DNA of 64,000 bases from Paracyclopina nana (Eukaryota > Arthropoda > Copepoda > Cyclopoida > Cyclopettidae): the NCBI GenBank assembly GCA_019096065.1, contig JAGUCH010000007.1, positions 3,494,501 to 3,558,500 of the forward strand, given 5' to 3'. Every line of letters begins with the position of its first letter. Positions within the stretch are counted from its first letter, which is position 1. Shown in pieces: positions 12,079 through 22,440 of this stretch. Position numbers and translations under genes: made by a program. The notes beneath the pieces are model-generated. The model saw only the letters and a program-made list of their open reading frames with translations. It had not been told where the DNA came from and searched no databases.

Positions 12079-12656
12079 CTACCTGACTAGGTTGCTGTAA
12101 TCAATGATGATGTTTGTTGTGTTGTTATTGGGCTCCTCGCTGTATTTGTCCTTGAGCACATTGATTTGAAATCTACTAGCCCCCAAAGAGGGCTGAGTGG
12201 GTGAATCCTGGCCAATCATAATGGTAGGTTGTTCATTGTAATTGCCTATATTTGAATGATGAGAAATGACTCTGAATTATACTTAGAAATAACTTTACCA
12301 CTTCTATTCATTGCCAGGCTAGGGGTGTAGATGTCAGTCAAGACATGTTCATCATCAAGAGTTGAAGTTGATTTGGTCTCTGTAGGTGGCAATGTCTGAG
12401 TGCTGGTTGTTTTTGCAAAGTATTTAAAGCTAGAGTCAGCAGGCAAGGTATTATGAAAGTAGTATTTCTTGTGCTGATGGCCATGATGGTGGTTATGGTG
12501 ATGATGTTCATCATGGCTGAATTCATTAGGGCTAATGTAGTAATATCCCTGGTCATTTCTTTTCACTTGACCAATTGGGTTGTTGTTCACTAGAAAAGTG
12601 TTTGATCTGACCAGTTTAGGCCTAGTTTGATGAAACACAAATTCACTTGAGTCCAT
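12079..12656 (-). CDS. histidine-rich protein of unknown function
   Basis: Two exons on the minus strand (12656-12299, 12245-12079) give 174 residues, starting in a good context (CAAATGG). There is no signal peptide or membrane segment. A histidine cluster lies near residues 49-64 (HDEHHHHNHHHGHQHKK), which could bind metal ions such as zinc or copper. The rest is polar, rich in Ser, Thr and Asn, and ends NIIIDYSNLVR. I do not recognise the family. The gene is convergent with the second GPCR, so each 3' UTR must run into the other gene: AATAAA for this strand is found near 11970-11975, inside the GPCR coding region. Confidence 0.65.
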
Positions 12657-12914
12657 TTGGAGGACAAAAAAGTAACTGGAGCATATTTCACTGTAGTATA
12701 ATAGCTACTGGCAAAAAAAAGTGGTCAATCAGGAGGTCCTCTGATGGTCATAAGGTGTGTCTGGGAAATTTGTCTAATGCTGTAGCATAAGGCTTGCAGG
12801 TGAACTCTATACATTGTGGCTGTGATATTTTCTCACACTTTCAACGCGTGCTTGGCATTGTAGCAGTAGCTACTTTATTGCAAGAAATGAGACATTATTT
12901 CATAATCAAGAAAT

Positions 12915-14046
12915 TTACAAGTCTTGATCATAAGTTACTCCTATTTGTTTGCGAACCTCTTCCATGATTTGAGCAATTTTCAAGGTGTCATCATGTGAAG
13001 CAATTGGACTCTCTTTGAGACCTTTCAGGATGCATTCCCTCACATGCTGAGCCTCGTAGCCCAATCCAGCTGAGTTCCAAAAGTTGAAGTCAACCTTGCC
13101 TTCAGGCAGGGGATACTTGATGACCTCTCCATCTTTCAATTGTATTTCATTGGCACACCAAAATGGGTACTTCAAAGCCATCTTGCCTTCACTGCCATAC
13201 ACATTAGCTTCACAATTGGTGGAGACCTTGAAACTCAGCTGAAAACTGGCTGTTCTCCCTCCTGAGTAGAGCAGAGTTGCTGAGACTGACTCATCCACTC
13301 CATCTTGGTTCAAGAAGCCTCCAGCAAGAATTTTAAATGGCATTTCTCCATTGAAGATGTATTGAGCCAATTGAATGCAATACACTCCTGTATCAATAAC
13401 AGCTCCACCTCCAAGCTCCTTCTTAGATGTTCTGTTTTGGTGGGCCTCAGGGGTCTCCTTGGCTGTCTGGATGCCAAAGTCAACAATAACATTGTATACC
13501 TTGCCAATTGAGCCATTATCTATCTCCTCCTTGAGCTTTTTATAAGCTGGCTGGAATCTTATTTAGAAAAATCAGAAAAAGTTCTGCAATTATGCTGAAA
13601 ATCTACCTTGACCAAAGAGCTTCCATGAAGAAGACTCCTTTTTCTTTTGCAAGCTGCAACAATTGCTTGGTCTCCTTTACATTCATTGCCAATGGCTTTT
13701 CGCACAAGACATGCTTGCCATGGTTCAGCATGAGGGTTACAATCTGCAAATGTGCAGGGTTAATGGCTCCAACATAGACCACTTCCACATCAGGATCATT
13801 TGCCAATGCTTCATAACCCTCATAGGCTTTGGGTATGTCAAACTTCTTTGCAAACTCTTGAGCACTCTGCAGTCCTCTTGCAGAGACAGCCACAACCTTC
13901 AAAATTGAATAAAAATCTTTCCATTGATCAGCATGAAGTTGAAATATTACCTGATGACCTTCAGGGTCTTTCAGTGAAAAAATTGCATTGGTGAAATCAT
14001 GGGAAATGAGACCAGCACTAGCAATGCCCCACTTTGTTGGAGCCAT
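12915..14046 (-). CDS. dihydrodiol dehydrogenase-like Gfo/Idh/MocA oxidoreductase
   Basis: Three exons (14046-13951, 13896-13607, 13557-12915) give 342 residues, close to the roughly 334 of animal dimeric dihydrodiol dehydrogenases (DHDH). The N-terminal Rossmann fold shows the family's altered nucleotide motif WGIASAGLISHDF, and the EKP motif with the catalytic lysine is at residues 98-100 (CEKPLAMN). The C-terminal alpha/beta domain contains GGGAVIDTGVYCIQ. Family members use NADP+ to oxidise trans-dihydrodiols or D-xylose in the cytosol; the actual substrate here is not known. It starts 206 bases from the oppositely oriented transporter gene. Introns are 49-54 bases long. Confidence 0.92.
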
Positions 14047-14252
14047 CTTCCACAATGACTGTTACATTAAGTACGTATTCACTCCTTTTATACTCAACTG
14101 TTTGCTTTTTTGCACTTTTGATAAGATACTCCTCAGAGTGTCATCAGGCAGGGTCATTGTGGCCACTCACCATAATTTGGAAACTTGTTATGGGAAAATC
14201 TTTGGAGAACTGCTTTTTTGATGCTTATTTTTTCAGTTCTATTGTTGTAGCC
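14047..14252. promoter_or_regulatory. shared divergent promoter region
   Basis: The 206 bases between the start codons of the oxidoreductase (minus) and the SLC35G-like transporter (plus) must hold both promoters and 5' UTRs. TTTTATAC near 14086 is TATA-like. A clean acceptor (TTTTTTCAG, ending about 14236) just before the transporter ATG suggests that the transporter's 5' UTR may contain an intron. Confidence 0.4.
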
Positions 14253-15408
14253 ATGGGTGCTGCCAGGCCATTGACACTATTATTGAGGCCTTTATTAGGC
14301 ATAGTTGTTTGTGCCACTTCAGCCTTGTTTTTTTGCCTGACCAATGTGCTAGTGAAGCATTTGGACCATGTCAACTCATTTTCCATAAGCTGCATGAGAT
14401 TTTGGATCATCACTCTGCTTTCTACACCTGTTGCTGCCAGTAGATCTCATCAGCACTCACCATTTCCAGCTGGAAAAAGGAAGCTTTTGATCATGAGATC
14501 TTTACTTGGGGCTTCAAACCTTGTAGTGCATTACTACTCCCTACAAGTATTTATTACAAAGACAATGACCTCTACAAGATCAAGAGCTGTTATTTTAGCA
14601 CTTGCCCATGGCAGATTGCATGATGATCTCAGCATGCTCTCCCATTTTCACTGTGTTCTTGGCAAGAGCTGTCCTTAAAGAGCCAGTATTCATCATTGAC
14701 ATTGTAAATGTTGGCCTGGTGTTCCTTGGGATTGTGCTGATTGTCAAACCACCATTCATATTTGGATCAGGTTTAATGTACCAAAATGATCCTTATGCCA
14801 TCTATGCTGTCATTGTGTTGACATTATCTTCCATGTTTTTGCAGTCAAGTGTTTATGTTGTCCTTAGATTGCTAAAAGGTTTGATGCAAATATCCTACTT
14901 ACTCTTAAGGCTATGTATCCCTCTATTTTAGAGTGTCATTGGTCTGTAACATGCTCATCTATGGGAGTGATTGGATTTTTTGAGTGTCTTTTGCTGGTTT
15001 TGAGCCTGGGCACATTGTGCCTTCCACAGTCAGGTGTGGATAGATTTTACATGGTTCAAATTGGAGTTTTGAGCTTTTTTGCTCAAGTTGGATTGGTGGT
15101 GACTGCTCAGCTTGAAAGTGCTGGAACTGCTGCATTATTGAGGAAAGCCTTTGATGTCCTTTTTGCATTCCTCCTGCAAATCACAATTTTTCATGTAAGG
15201 TTATTGTCACTTTTGTTTTTACTTTCCTTGAACTATTTTTTAGGAAATACCAGGTTGGTTGACCATCCTCGGAGCTTTATTTATTTCATTGGCAGTTTTG
15301 GCTTCAAGCTCAAAGAAAGTACTAGATAGCTTACACTTTGACCATTACATCCGGAGGAATCCCATAATCTTCAGTCTGTTTTCATATCGTGTTTGCCAAT
15401 CTATATAA
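14253..15408 (+). CDS. SLC35G-like EamA-family transporter
   Basis: Four exons (14253-14546, 14599-14878, 14932-15194, 15244-15408) give 333 residues. The start CCATGGG is in strong context. About ten hydrophobic segments form two EamA halves; the motif around the second exon junction (NLVVHYYSLQ, then HLPMADCMMISACSPIF) is characteristic of SLC35G (TMEM20/22-type) drug/metabolite transporters. The substrate of this group is poorly known and its location may be plasma membrane or endomembrane. Two introns are only 49 and 52-53 bases. The gene is divergently paired with the oxidoreductase on its left. Confidence 0.88.
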
Positions 15409-15961
15409 TGAAATTTTCATTGATATTGTAGCTATTTTTTCAGCATCATTCCCATTTTTTGAGCACGTAAATATTTACAAGCCTCGGACAAGCATGAAAC
15501 TTATTTTTGTGCTCTTTAATTTCATCTAGTGTGGCGTGGTAAAATGGCCAAATTTGTCGTATTTTTATCTTTTTCGTGTTCGGTTTAAGAATTACTCGGG
15601 AAAGAAATCGCGTTGAAAAATTATAAAAAAAAAATGGAAATTTCGTTTTAAGCAATCAAGTTTTCATCTGAAACTCATAGAAGCTTCGATTTGATTAATG
15701 TTCACAAAAAATTGAACATAATCCAGAAATCCTCATTAAAATCTAAAAAAAGTATTGTGAAGGGGATTTCGGACTTTTTTCGTGCAGGGGGTCAATTTTG
15801 AGTTGTTCTTTCATATGGTAGTTTTTTGCCAAAAAAGTTGGCGGAATTTGGAATTCAAAAAATCCATTGATAACTCTGCTGCTGCTAAATCAAAACAAAA
15901 CAGATAACATAGGAATCAAAACAAATTCAGCAGGAGCATAAAACATTCACACGTGTTTGTC
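15409..15961. other. spacer with the TARBP1 promoter
   Basis: 553 bases between the transporter stop and the TARBP1 start. No exon seen. CACGTG (E-box) lies 6 bases before the TARBP1 ATG. Confidence 0.4.
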
Positions 15962-18900
15962 ATGGAGCTGTCAAATTCATTTTTCTTGAGCGATGAGCTC
16001 AAGTTGAGAGCCTCAAATGATGATTTTGCAATTGACAAGCTGAAGGAACTCGTTGAAAATCCAGAACTCTTTCAAGACAACTCTCTCAAAGATTTGTTTG
16101 TTGATACCTTCAAAGGTTGGATTATAGTCATGCAAGGACTCCTTCATCCGGACAATTTGTCAAGGAAAAGAGCCTTATACTTGCTCAAAAGACTTGTGGA
16201 TCATTTCAACCAGGATGACAAGGTATGGAGCAAGTTTTTCCTTGTCATCGAAACAGTGGATGAAAAGCAAGTGCATTTAGTGAAACAAGTCTTTGGCCAC
16301 ATTGCCAGCTTATGGAGCATTAAGGAAATGCTGCCTTGGAATCTCATCATTCTGAGGAGGCTGTTCCAGCACCAGAATCAAGCCATTGCCAAGACAAGTT
16401 TGACTCATTTCTTGTTGCAATTTCATCAAGATACCATGACAAGTCCTATTTTCCAAGAATTTGTGGTTGACTCAATTTTGCCAGCTTTGAACAATCCAAA
16501 GTACTTTGACACCAATGAAGTATTTGAAGCTTTCAAAGCTTTTCTTCACCAATTTGGTCATTGTGGCTTCTTGTGGAGCTCAATGATCCACTCAATGACA
16601 ACAATTTCTTGGGCACCAATCCCATTGTTTCATTGCCTGAGAGCTACTCTTGAAGTGTCCGAAGAGTTGACTGCCAAGCCTACTGAGTTGAGTCTGGATT
16701 TCGTCCATATTGGGCACTTTCTATCATGGAGTTTCACTTGTCAAGAGCCCTTGATGAGAGGAGCAGCTCAAGAGTGTCTCATTAGGACTGTCATCAATCT
16801 CTCCAATGCTGAGGATCATTTTAAGAGTGTCCAGAGTCTCAATGACTTTTTTTGCACTATGCATGGGCCCAAAAAGATTCTGCACAGGAAAACAAAGTTG
16901 TATGATAGCATTTGTTCCTGGATCAATTGGAACACATTGAGTGATCAGGACATGGAGCCACTGCTTTTTGTCATGAAATGTGATGCTGCCAAAATGACAC
17001 CTGAAGAAATACTTGAACAAGGCTACTTCAAAAATCTGGTTGACAATATTTGTGACAATGCATACAGATTGTATGGACCAGGACCAGACGAAGACTTGCT
17101 CAAGTTGTATGCACTGATTTTTCTGTTGACTCCTCCAAAGCACAGAAGTGGGAGGAGTCATCTTGAACATAGGGAGTCCAGTGCGGGTGAAATCAAAATC
17201 AAGCATAACAAACAGTCTGAAGTGGCTGAAATCATCATCAGCTCCTTGAACAGTGCTCCAATTGACAATCTGGAAAAGAAACTTTTTGTTTTGTCCAACT
17301 TTTGTGGATTTCAAGCCATCCAGCACACCTACGATGGACTTTTGACAAGATTGGCTTCACCAGATTTGACATTCAACCAACTCATGTTCATTTCTCATTT
17401 CATTGAAGATTGTAGACTCACACTAGACAAATCAAGCATGATCATCAAGGATCTCATGAATGGTACCGCTCCAAAGGGGCTTTCCGGATCACACAACTCC
17501 ATGTTTGTATCAAGGATTTGGAGAGTCATGGACAAGCTCCTTTTGAATGGCCAATTCAATGCCGATGACATCCTTGACATGGCTCTTGAGCATATTCAAT
17601 CCGGAGGACTTGAAGCGGTTGCATCTATCTTGGATGCTCTAGGCAAGATCCTTGAAAAATTGGACAAGAGGAGAGTTGAGGCTGAACTCATTCCATTGGC
17701 CAAGTCAAGTGTGTTTGAGATAAGGAAAAACGACCAGTTTTGGCCTTCATTTGCTGCCTTTGTGACAGTCCAATTTCATGCATCTATTAATGAAGATCTT
17801 CTTGTGGAGGCTGCTAAAGAAGTATTTGCTCAAGCTGAATATGTTCAGGGATTGGCACTTGTGATGGTGAACTTTGTAGCTGACCAATTCTCACTTTACT
17901 CGGAGTACTTTCAAGCTGCATTCATTAGTGAAGCTATTGTCTTTGGACCAACCCACAAGAAGGACCAGACCATTGTCAGTCTTGCAAATGAGTTCATTTA
18001 TGAACAAGACTTTGCAGTCAACTCCATTGAAGGAAGTGATCACATGGTTAACTCAAAAGTGAGAGCAATGGCTGTGCAACTTTTGCTTGAACACCCTCCC
18101 AAGGATCTCCGGACACTGGTCAAGGCTATATTGGCTGTGGAAAGCAGAGTTGTCAATGGGAAAACTAGATTCTTTGAAAATTCTTCAATTCATGTTGTGA
18201 AGCAAAGAATAAGTCAGGCCTTGCTTCTGATTGCGAAAATTGAGTTTAATCAAGACATCCTTGAGACAGCTTTGGAAAATATTGAGGCTCCCAGCCAGCA
18301 ACTGAGTATTCGGTACATGTATGAGTGGATTTTGATCATCATGGCCAAGCATAGCAAAGATCAGGTTTTACCCAGGATCAAGGCCAAGCTGGAGGAGGCC
18401 AAAAAGTCCAGGCTGGGCATTGTTCCAGCATACTTGAACATCCTAGCTCATCAAGCTGACAAACCAGATGAAGTTGATGATGCTATGGACTTGATTGCTC
18501 CTTGGTGTCTGGGTCAGCATTTCATGACAAGATTGTGCGCCAATGCTTGTTTTAGAAAGCTGTATATCAAGTCAAGAAAAGAGACTCAAGACAAGTACCT
18601 GATCATAAATGAGTGCATTAGCCAGTCTTTTGAGCAAGGAGACGTTGACAAAAATGAAGACAAAGCCATGAGTGATATCTTTCTCACTGATTTTGATCCT
18701 GACATCAACATGAACATCATTGACATTTACTACCACTTCCCAAGACTCATGAGCCTCAATGATGTCATCAAGGACTCTACTTGGAAGCTGAAGCTAGGGT
18801 CGTGCCACTTCCCATTGTCCAATGATCAGAGCAAGCTGAACCAGCATAGGAGTAAGTATTGCAGATGCATCAAGTGTTTCAAGATCTCAAGTGATCCTTT

Positions 18901-19468
18901 ACAAATGACAAGTACCACTGATTTTGATCAAGTGCAAAAGAAAATCGTGCCTTGGAGTCAAATGTTTGATCTAGAGCGAGAATCCAGACGAGCATCTGCT
19001 TATCCAGACCTGATCATTGTCGCTTCCCTGATTGACAGATCTCCCAATTTGGGTGGTCTTTGTCGCACCTGTGAAATATTTGGTGCTGGCAAACTAGTCC
19101 TGAGCAGCAAAAGAGTGCTGGAGGACAAGGAATTTCTCAACACGAGTGTGACCGCTCACCAATGGGTGGACGTAGAAGAGGTGAAAGTTGAGGATCTGAA
19201 GGAGTACCTGATCTCCATGAAGGTCAAAGGTTACACCATTGTTGGGATTGAGCAGACTTCTGAGAGTCGGAAGCTGCAAGAGTTCCAATTCCCTGCGAAA
19301 TCTTTGGTATTTTTGGGCAACGAAAAAGAGGGCATTCCCGTGGATCTCATCCAGCTTTTGGATGAGTGTGTGGAGATTCCCCAGACTGGTCTTATTCGAT
19401 CTCTCAATGTTCATGTCACTGGTGCCATTGTCATTTGGGAATATGTGAGGCAACAAATCACAGCCTAA
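15962..19468 (+). CDS. TARBP1: TARBP1-like tRNA (guanosine-2'-O)-methyltransferase, intronless
   Basis: One uninterrupted frame of 1168 residues starting at the ATG MELSNSFFLSDELKL. Most of the protein is an alpha-helical ARM/HEAT-like solenoid; the last 155 or so residues form a SPOUT/TrmH methyltransferase domain with the knot motifs NLGGLCRTCEIFGA, LVFLGNEKEGIP and IPQTGLIRSLNVHVTGAI. This order is that of animal TARBP1 (yeast Trm3 relative), which methylates G18 in tRNAs using S-adenosylmethionine. The protein is shorter than the human form (about 1600 residues), mainly in the solenoid. A CxxC pair (YCRCIKC, from 18858) precedes the methylase domain. Complete lack of introns contrasts with nearly every other gene here. 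Confidence 0.93.
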   Translation: MELSNSFFLSDELKLRASNDDFAIDKLKELVENPELFQDNSLKDLFVDTFKGWIIVMQGLLHPDNLSRKRALYLLKRLVDHFNQDDKVWSKFFLVIETVDEKQVHLVKQVFGHIASLWSIKEMLPWNLIILRRLFQHQNQAIAKTSLTHFLLQFHQDTMTSPIFQEFVVDSILPALNNPKYFDTNEVFEAFKAFLHQFGHCGFLWSSMIHSMTTISWAPIPLFHCLRATLEVSEELTAKPTELSLDFVHIGHFLSWSFTCQEPLMRGAAQECLIRTVINLSNAEDHFKSVQSLNDFFCTMHGPKKILHRKTKLYDSICSWINWNTLSDQDMEPLLFVMKCDAAKMTPEEILEQGYFKNLVDNICDNAYRLYGPGPDEDLLKLYALIFLLTPPKHRSGRSHLEHRESSAGEIKIKHNKQSEVAEIIISSLNSAPIDNLEKKLFVLSNFCGFQAIQHTYDGLLTRLASPDLTFNQLMFISHFIEDCRLTLDKSSMIIKDLMNGTAPKGLSGSHNSMFVSRIWRVMDKLLLNGQFNADDILDMALEHIQSGGLEAVASILDALGKILEKLDKRRVEAELIPLAKSSVFEIRKNDQFWPSFAAFVTVQFHASINEDLLVEAAKEVFAQAEYVQGLALVMVNFVADQFSLYSEYFQAAFISEAIVFGPTHKKDQTIVSLANEFIYEQDFAVNSIEGSDHMVNSKVRAMAVQLLLEHPPKDLRTLVKAILAVESRVVNGKTRFFENSSIHVVKQRISQALLLIAKIEFNQDILETALENIEAPSQQLSIRYMYEWILIIMAKHSKDQVLPRIKAKLEEAKKSRLGIVPAYLNILAHQADKPDEVDDAMDLIAPWCLGQHFMTRLCANACFRKLYIKSRKETQDKYLIINECISQSFEQGDVDKNEDKAMSDIFLTDFDPDINMNIIDIYYHFPRLMSLNDVIKDSTWKLKLGSCHFPLSNDQSKLNQHRSKYCRCIKCFKISSDPLQMTSTTDFDQVQKKIVPWSQMFDLERESRRASAYPDLIIVASLIDRSPNLGGLCRTCEIFGAGKLVLSSKRVLEDKEFLNTSVTAHQWVDVEEVKVEDLKEYLISMKVKGYTIVGIEQTSESRKLQEFQFPAKSLVFLGNEKEGIPVDLIQLLDECVEIPQTGLIRSLNVHVTGAIVIWEYVRQQITA

Positions 19469-19731
19469 TGGAGTTATGTAAAAAGCAATTCGAATATGCC
19501 TTGACATCAGGTCAGTGCTAAATATAGATTGAGGCCAGTTTTTCCTTTATTTTTTTCATCATAGCAACGCGTTTTGATTGCTTAATGTTTTCAAGCCACT
19601 TTACCTGCATAATTTGAAAAGTGAGGAAATCAACTCAATATTTTCTTCATACTTTTAAAAATTGCTCCCTTGTAAAGCCAAAAAAGTCCTTTATTGATAT
19701 TTACTAGGTTACATTTGCAATAGCAGTTTTT
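19469..19731. other. convergent 3' spacer
   Basis: 263 bases between the TARBP1 stop and the stop of the minus-strand kelch-like gene. AATAAA for the minus strand is present as TTTATT near 19690. Nothing else is seen. Confidence 0.4.
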
Positions 19732-21070
19732 TCAGTTAATGGGAACAACCAGTCCATATGACCCCAATTCAAATCCTATGTCATCCTTGACTTGCTGCCA
19801 GTTCTGCCCATGAGTTGGTAGTATTTTTCTAGCCCAAACAACATTTTTCCCATAGCTTTTGCCTCCAGCCATGTAAACAAATGGCTTGACAAACCATAAA
19901 GTTGGGGCTTTCAACTCATTCGGATTCATGGCTGAATCAAGCTTGACTACTTCATTTGACTCTACAAAATAAATCCAAGAGTCCGGATTCACTTGGAGGT
20001 TATTTGGATCAGGCCCATGGCGGCCACCAGTTATGAAAATGGCAGGATCGCCATCTCCGGATTCAAAGCCAACACAAGAAAATTCCCAAAGACCAATCAC
20101 TCCAGGTATGGAGGCCATTTGAGCAAAGCTACTGTTACTCATGACATACTTGTAGATTCCATTATGAAGAGTCCCTCCGTGTTTGCCTCCAATTAGGTAC
20201 ACCTCATCCTTGCTAGCTGGTGAGAAGCTTGTACAACCATATCCAAATCCTTGGTCGAGTAAGCTCAAAGTCTTGTAGGTTTTTCCTCCATACAGAGCAT
20301 ATGTTTGAGTGATTTTTTCAGTCACTGAAAAATTTTAATATCGTTGATGTGAAACGCCAATTCTAATTTTCTAAGAGTACCTTTGTAGTAGTAAAAAATG
20401 ATATCTTGAATGCTGGTGAAAAATCCAGTGGCCAACTTTTGTCCTCCCATGTCAATTTTAGTTGCTGCGGAGCTGCCTAGCTTCCAATGAAAGACATCTC
20501 CACCAGAACTGGTGATGAAAACAAATGTTCTCTCATTCTTCAAGTACACATATGGTTTCAATGGGGCAGCTCCTCCATCCCTCCATTTATTGTAATTTAT
20601 CGTGAAATTAGTTTCAAAGGAGGCATCATAAATGTCCATAGCCTCACTGACACCCACCAAATGTTTGGGCAAATCTAAGTACTATAAATAATTTTTTTGG
20701 TCGCAATAATAAAATAATAATTACTCGGGAGCTCGTCCACTTCAATCCAAACTTTAACAGCTCTGTCATGATCTGGATTGGTAATGACCAATTTGGAAGT
20801 GTCAACACACTGACAAAAACCCCTCTCAACTTTGAACCCCTTGCAATTTGTGCTTGTAATAGCGAATAAAGAGCATTGATATGAAGAGCTAAAAATGGCT
20901 GTTTAAAATTACAGCTATTTATGAATGGAAAAATCAATGCCATACTCTGTGCTAAGCCTCCTTCCAATGGGAACTACAGAATCAACAAAGTAGAAGTCGG
21001 CTTGCCATTGAGCAGAATTCAGTGCTGCAATGGAGGAAAAGCTAAAGAAGCAAAGTATGTGTGTGAGCAT
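19732..21070 (-). CDS. secreted kelch-like beta-propeller protein
   Basis: Four exons (21070-20946, 20888-20725, 20674-20381, 20324-19732) give 391 residues with consistent phases. The N-terminus is a signal peptide (MLTHILCFFSFSSIAALNSA), followed by a cysteine-containing segment (CSLF, NCKGF, FCQCVD near residues 46-71). The C-terminal half has kelch-type blade signatures, YLIGGKHGG, IFITGGRHGP and YMAGGKSYG, spaced as expected for successive blades. It is probably an extracellular propeller; enzymatic residues are not evident and the number of blades seems small. Ligand unknown. Alternatives: a divergent galactose-oxidase-type propeller. Confidence 0.8.
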
Positions 21071-21162
21071 GTTGCCGCTACTGGCAGTTGAAACCTCAAA
21101 CTGGTTAGCATAGTTGTTAATGATTCAGGACAGTTGTCGTTGGCAATTTGCCATTTTTCTCT

Positions 21163-21920
21163 AGGGCAAATGTACCCGTGGGGCAAAGTACCCTGGGGCC
21201 AAAGTACCCTAGGGCCAAAGTACCCAATCCAAAGTACCTGAGGGGCAAAGTACCCGACCTGACAGGCCTTTCATAGAGCTTTTCTGTGGTGCAAATGGTT
21301 TAAAAATCAATTTCCGGCGCCCATCACTACATAAGAATTTAAAAAACTTCTGCCCCTTCACCAGCTCATTTTTTAAGGGGAGAATACAAAATCGACCCTA
21401 CCTTAAATTTGAAAAAGCAGTAAAAATCATTTCAATGACAATTAGCTAGAATCCTCTGTTTGTGAGATATCTGCTTATTTTGGTATCAAGTAGATGCCAT
21501 CACTCTGCAATAATTTTTGCAACATTTAGTAACTTGATAAACATTGCATTAATTTAATATTTGCCCAAAAATAGCTTGATCCTGTCAAGAACTGTCAATT
21601 TTATAGGGGGTCAAAGAAGCGATATTTTTCAAAGCAACAAACAGTTTATGCAGAAGCTGTTTTTCTAAATCTTATGTAGCGATGGGCGCGGGAAATTGAA
21701 TCAACCATTTATATAGCCTTGACGCAAGGTTTAGGAGGTTTCAAAAAATTTCAAAAACATTTCGCTTAACGTATTATTCGAGGGGGCAAAATTATCAAAA
21801 AACATGAATTCCCACAGGCAAAAGCTAGCCCTTTAAGCCTTTGGGAAAATCCGCCGAAAGCCAAATTTGAAGATCTCGTAGGGCAAAAGGCCAAGGGCAA
21901 ATGTCGAAAGGCCAAAGAGA
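21163..21920. repeat. inverted-repeat element with arrays of a short word at the ends
   Basis: From 21163 to 21256 a 13-16 base word (GGGCAAAGTACCC and variants) is repeated about six times. Two long imperfect inverted arms follow: 21291-21340 and 21666-21710 (core CAATTTCCGGCGCCCATC against GATGGGCGCGGGAAATTG). Near 21880-21920 related words return (AGGGCAAAAGGCC, GGGCAAATGTCG). No coding capacity. It looks like a non-autonomous foldback/MITE-type element; I could not define exact ends or a target duplication, and the right-hand words are in direct rather than inverted orientation. Confidence 0.55.
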
Positions 21921-22440
21921 CGCAGACACTTTAAAATATCTGTACGTTGAACAGAACCCATTAGACCATTCCTTTCCCACACACAATGTAAATTTTACAT
22001 GACTTAATATTCTAGTGGCATATATTTTATGTCCCTTGTCTACTTCAAACAATTATTCTGAATGCAGCATGTTCATTTTTGAGTAACTTTATCAATTGTC
22101 AAAGGTCCCATTTTGTGGTTTTTGATTGTCATAGCCAATTTTCACGCATAATCTACAAAGATATGCTTGGAAATTGACTGTGGTGCTGATACCACAAAAA
22201 CGCACCTCAATTTTTCAATTCCGAATTTGATTAACTAGCTTGAAACTGTTGAAATTCTAATTCTTTGTAACTTATTAAAAAGCTAATAGGTTCTGTTTAG
22301 TTAATTGATACCTAGAAAAAACCTACTGAATTGAAACACATTATCTCATTAGCTTAATTATTGTATTCAACATGAAAAAACCAGAATAATGTATTGAGAT
22401 TGCAATTTATTCACCATTTATGGGGTACACCACAAGTTTT
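21921..22440. other. AT-rich spacer
   Basis: 520 bases between the repeat element and the stop codon of the minus-strand 7TM gene. No open frame or repeat worth reporting seen. Confidence 0.4.
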
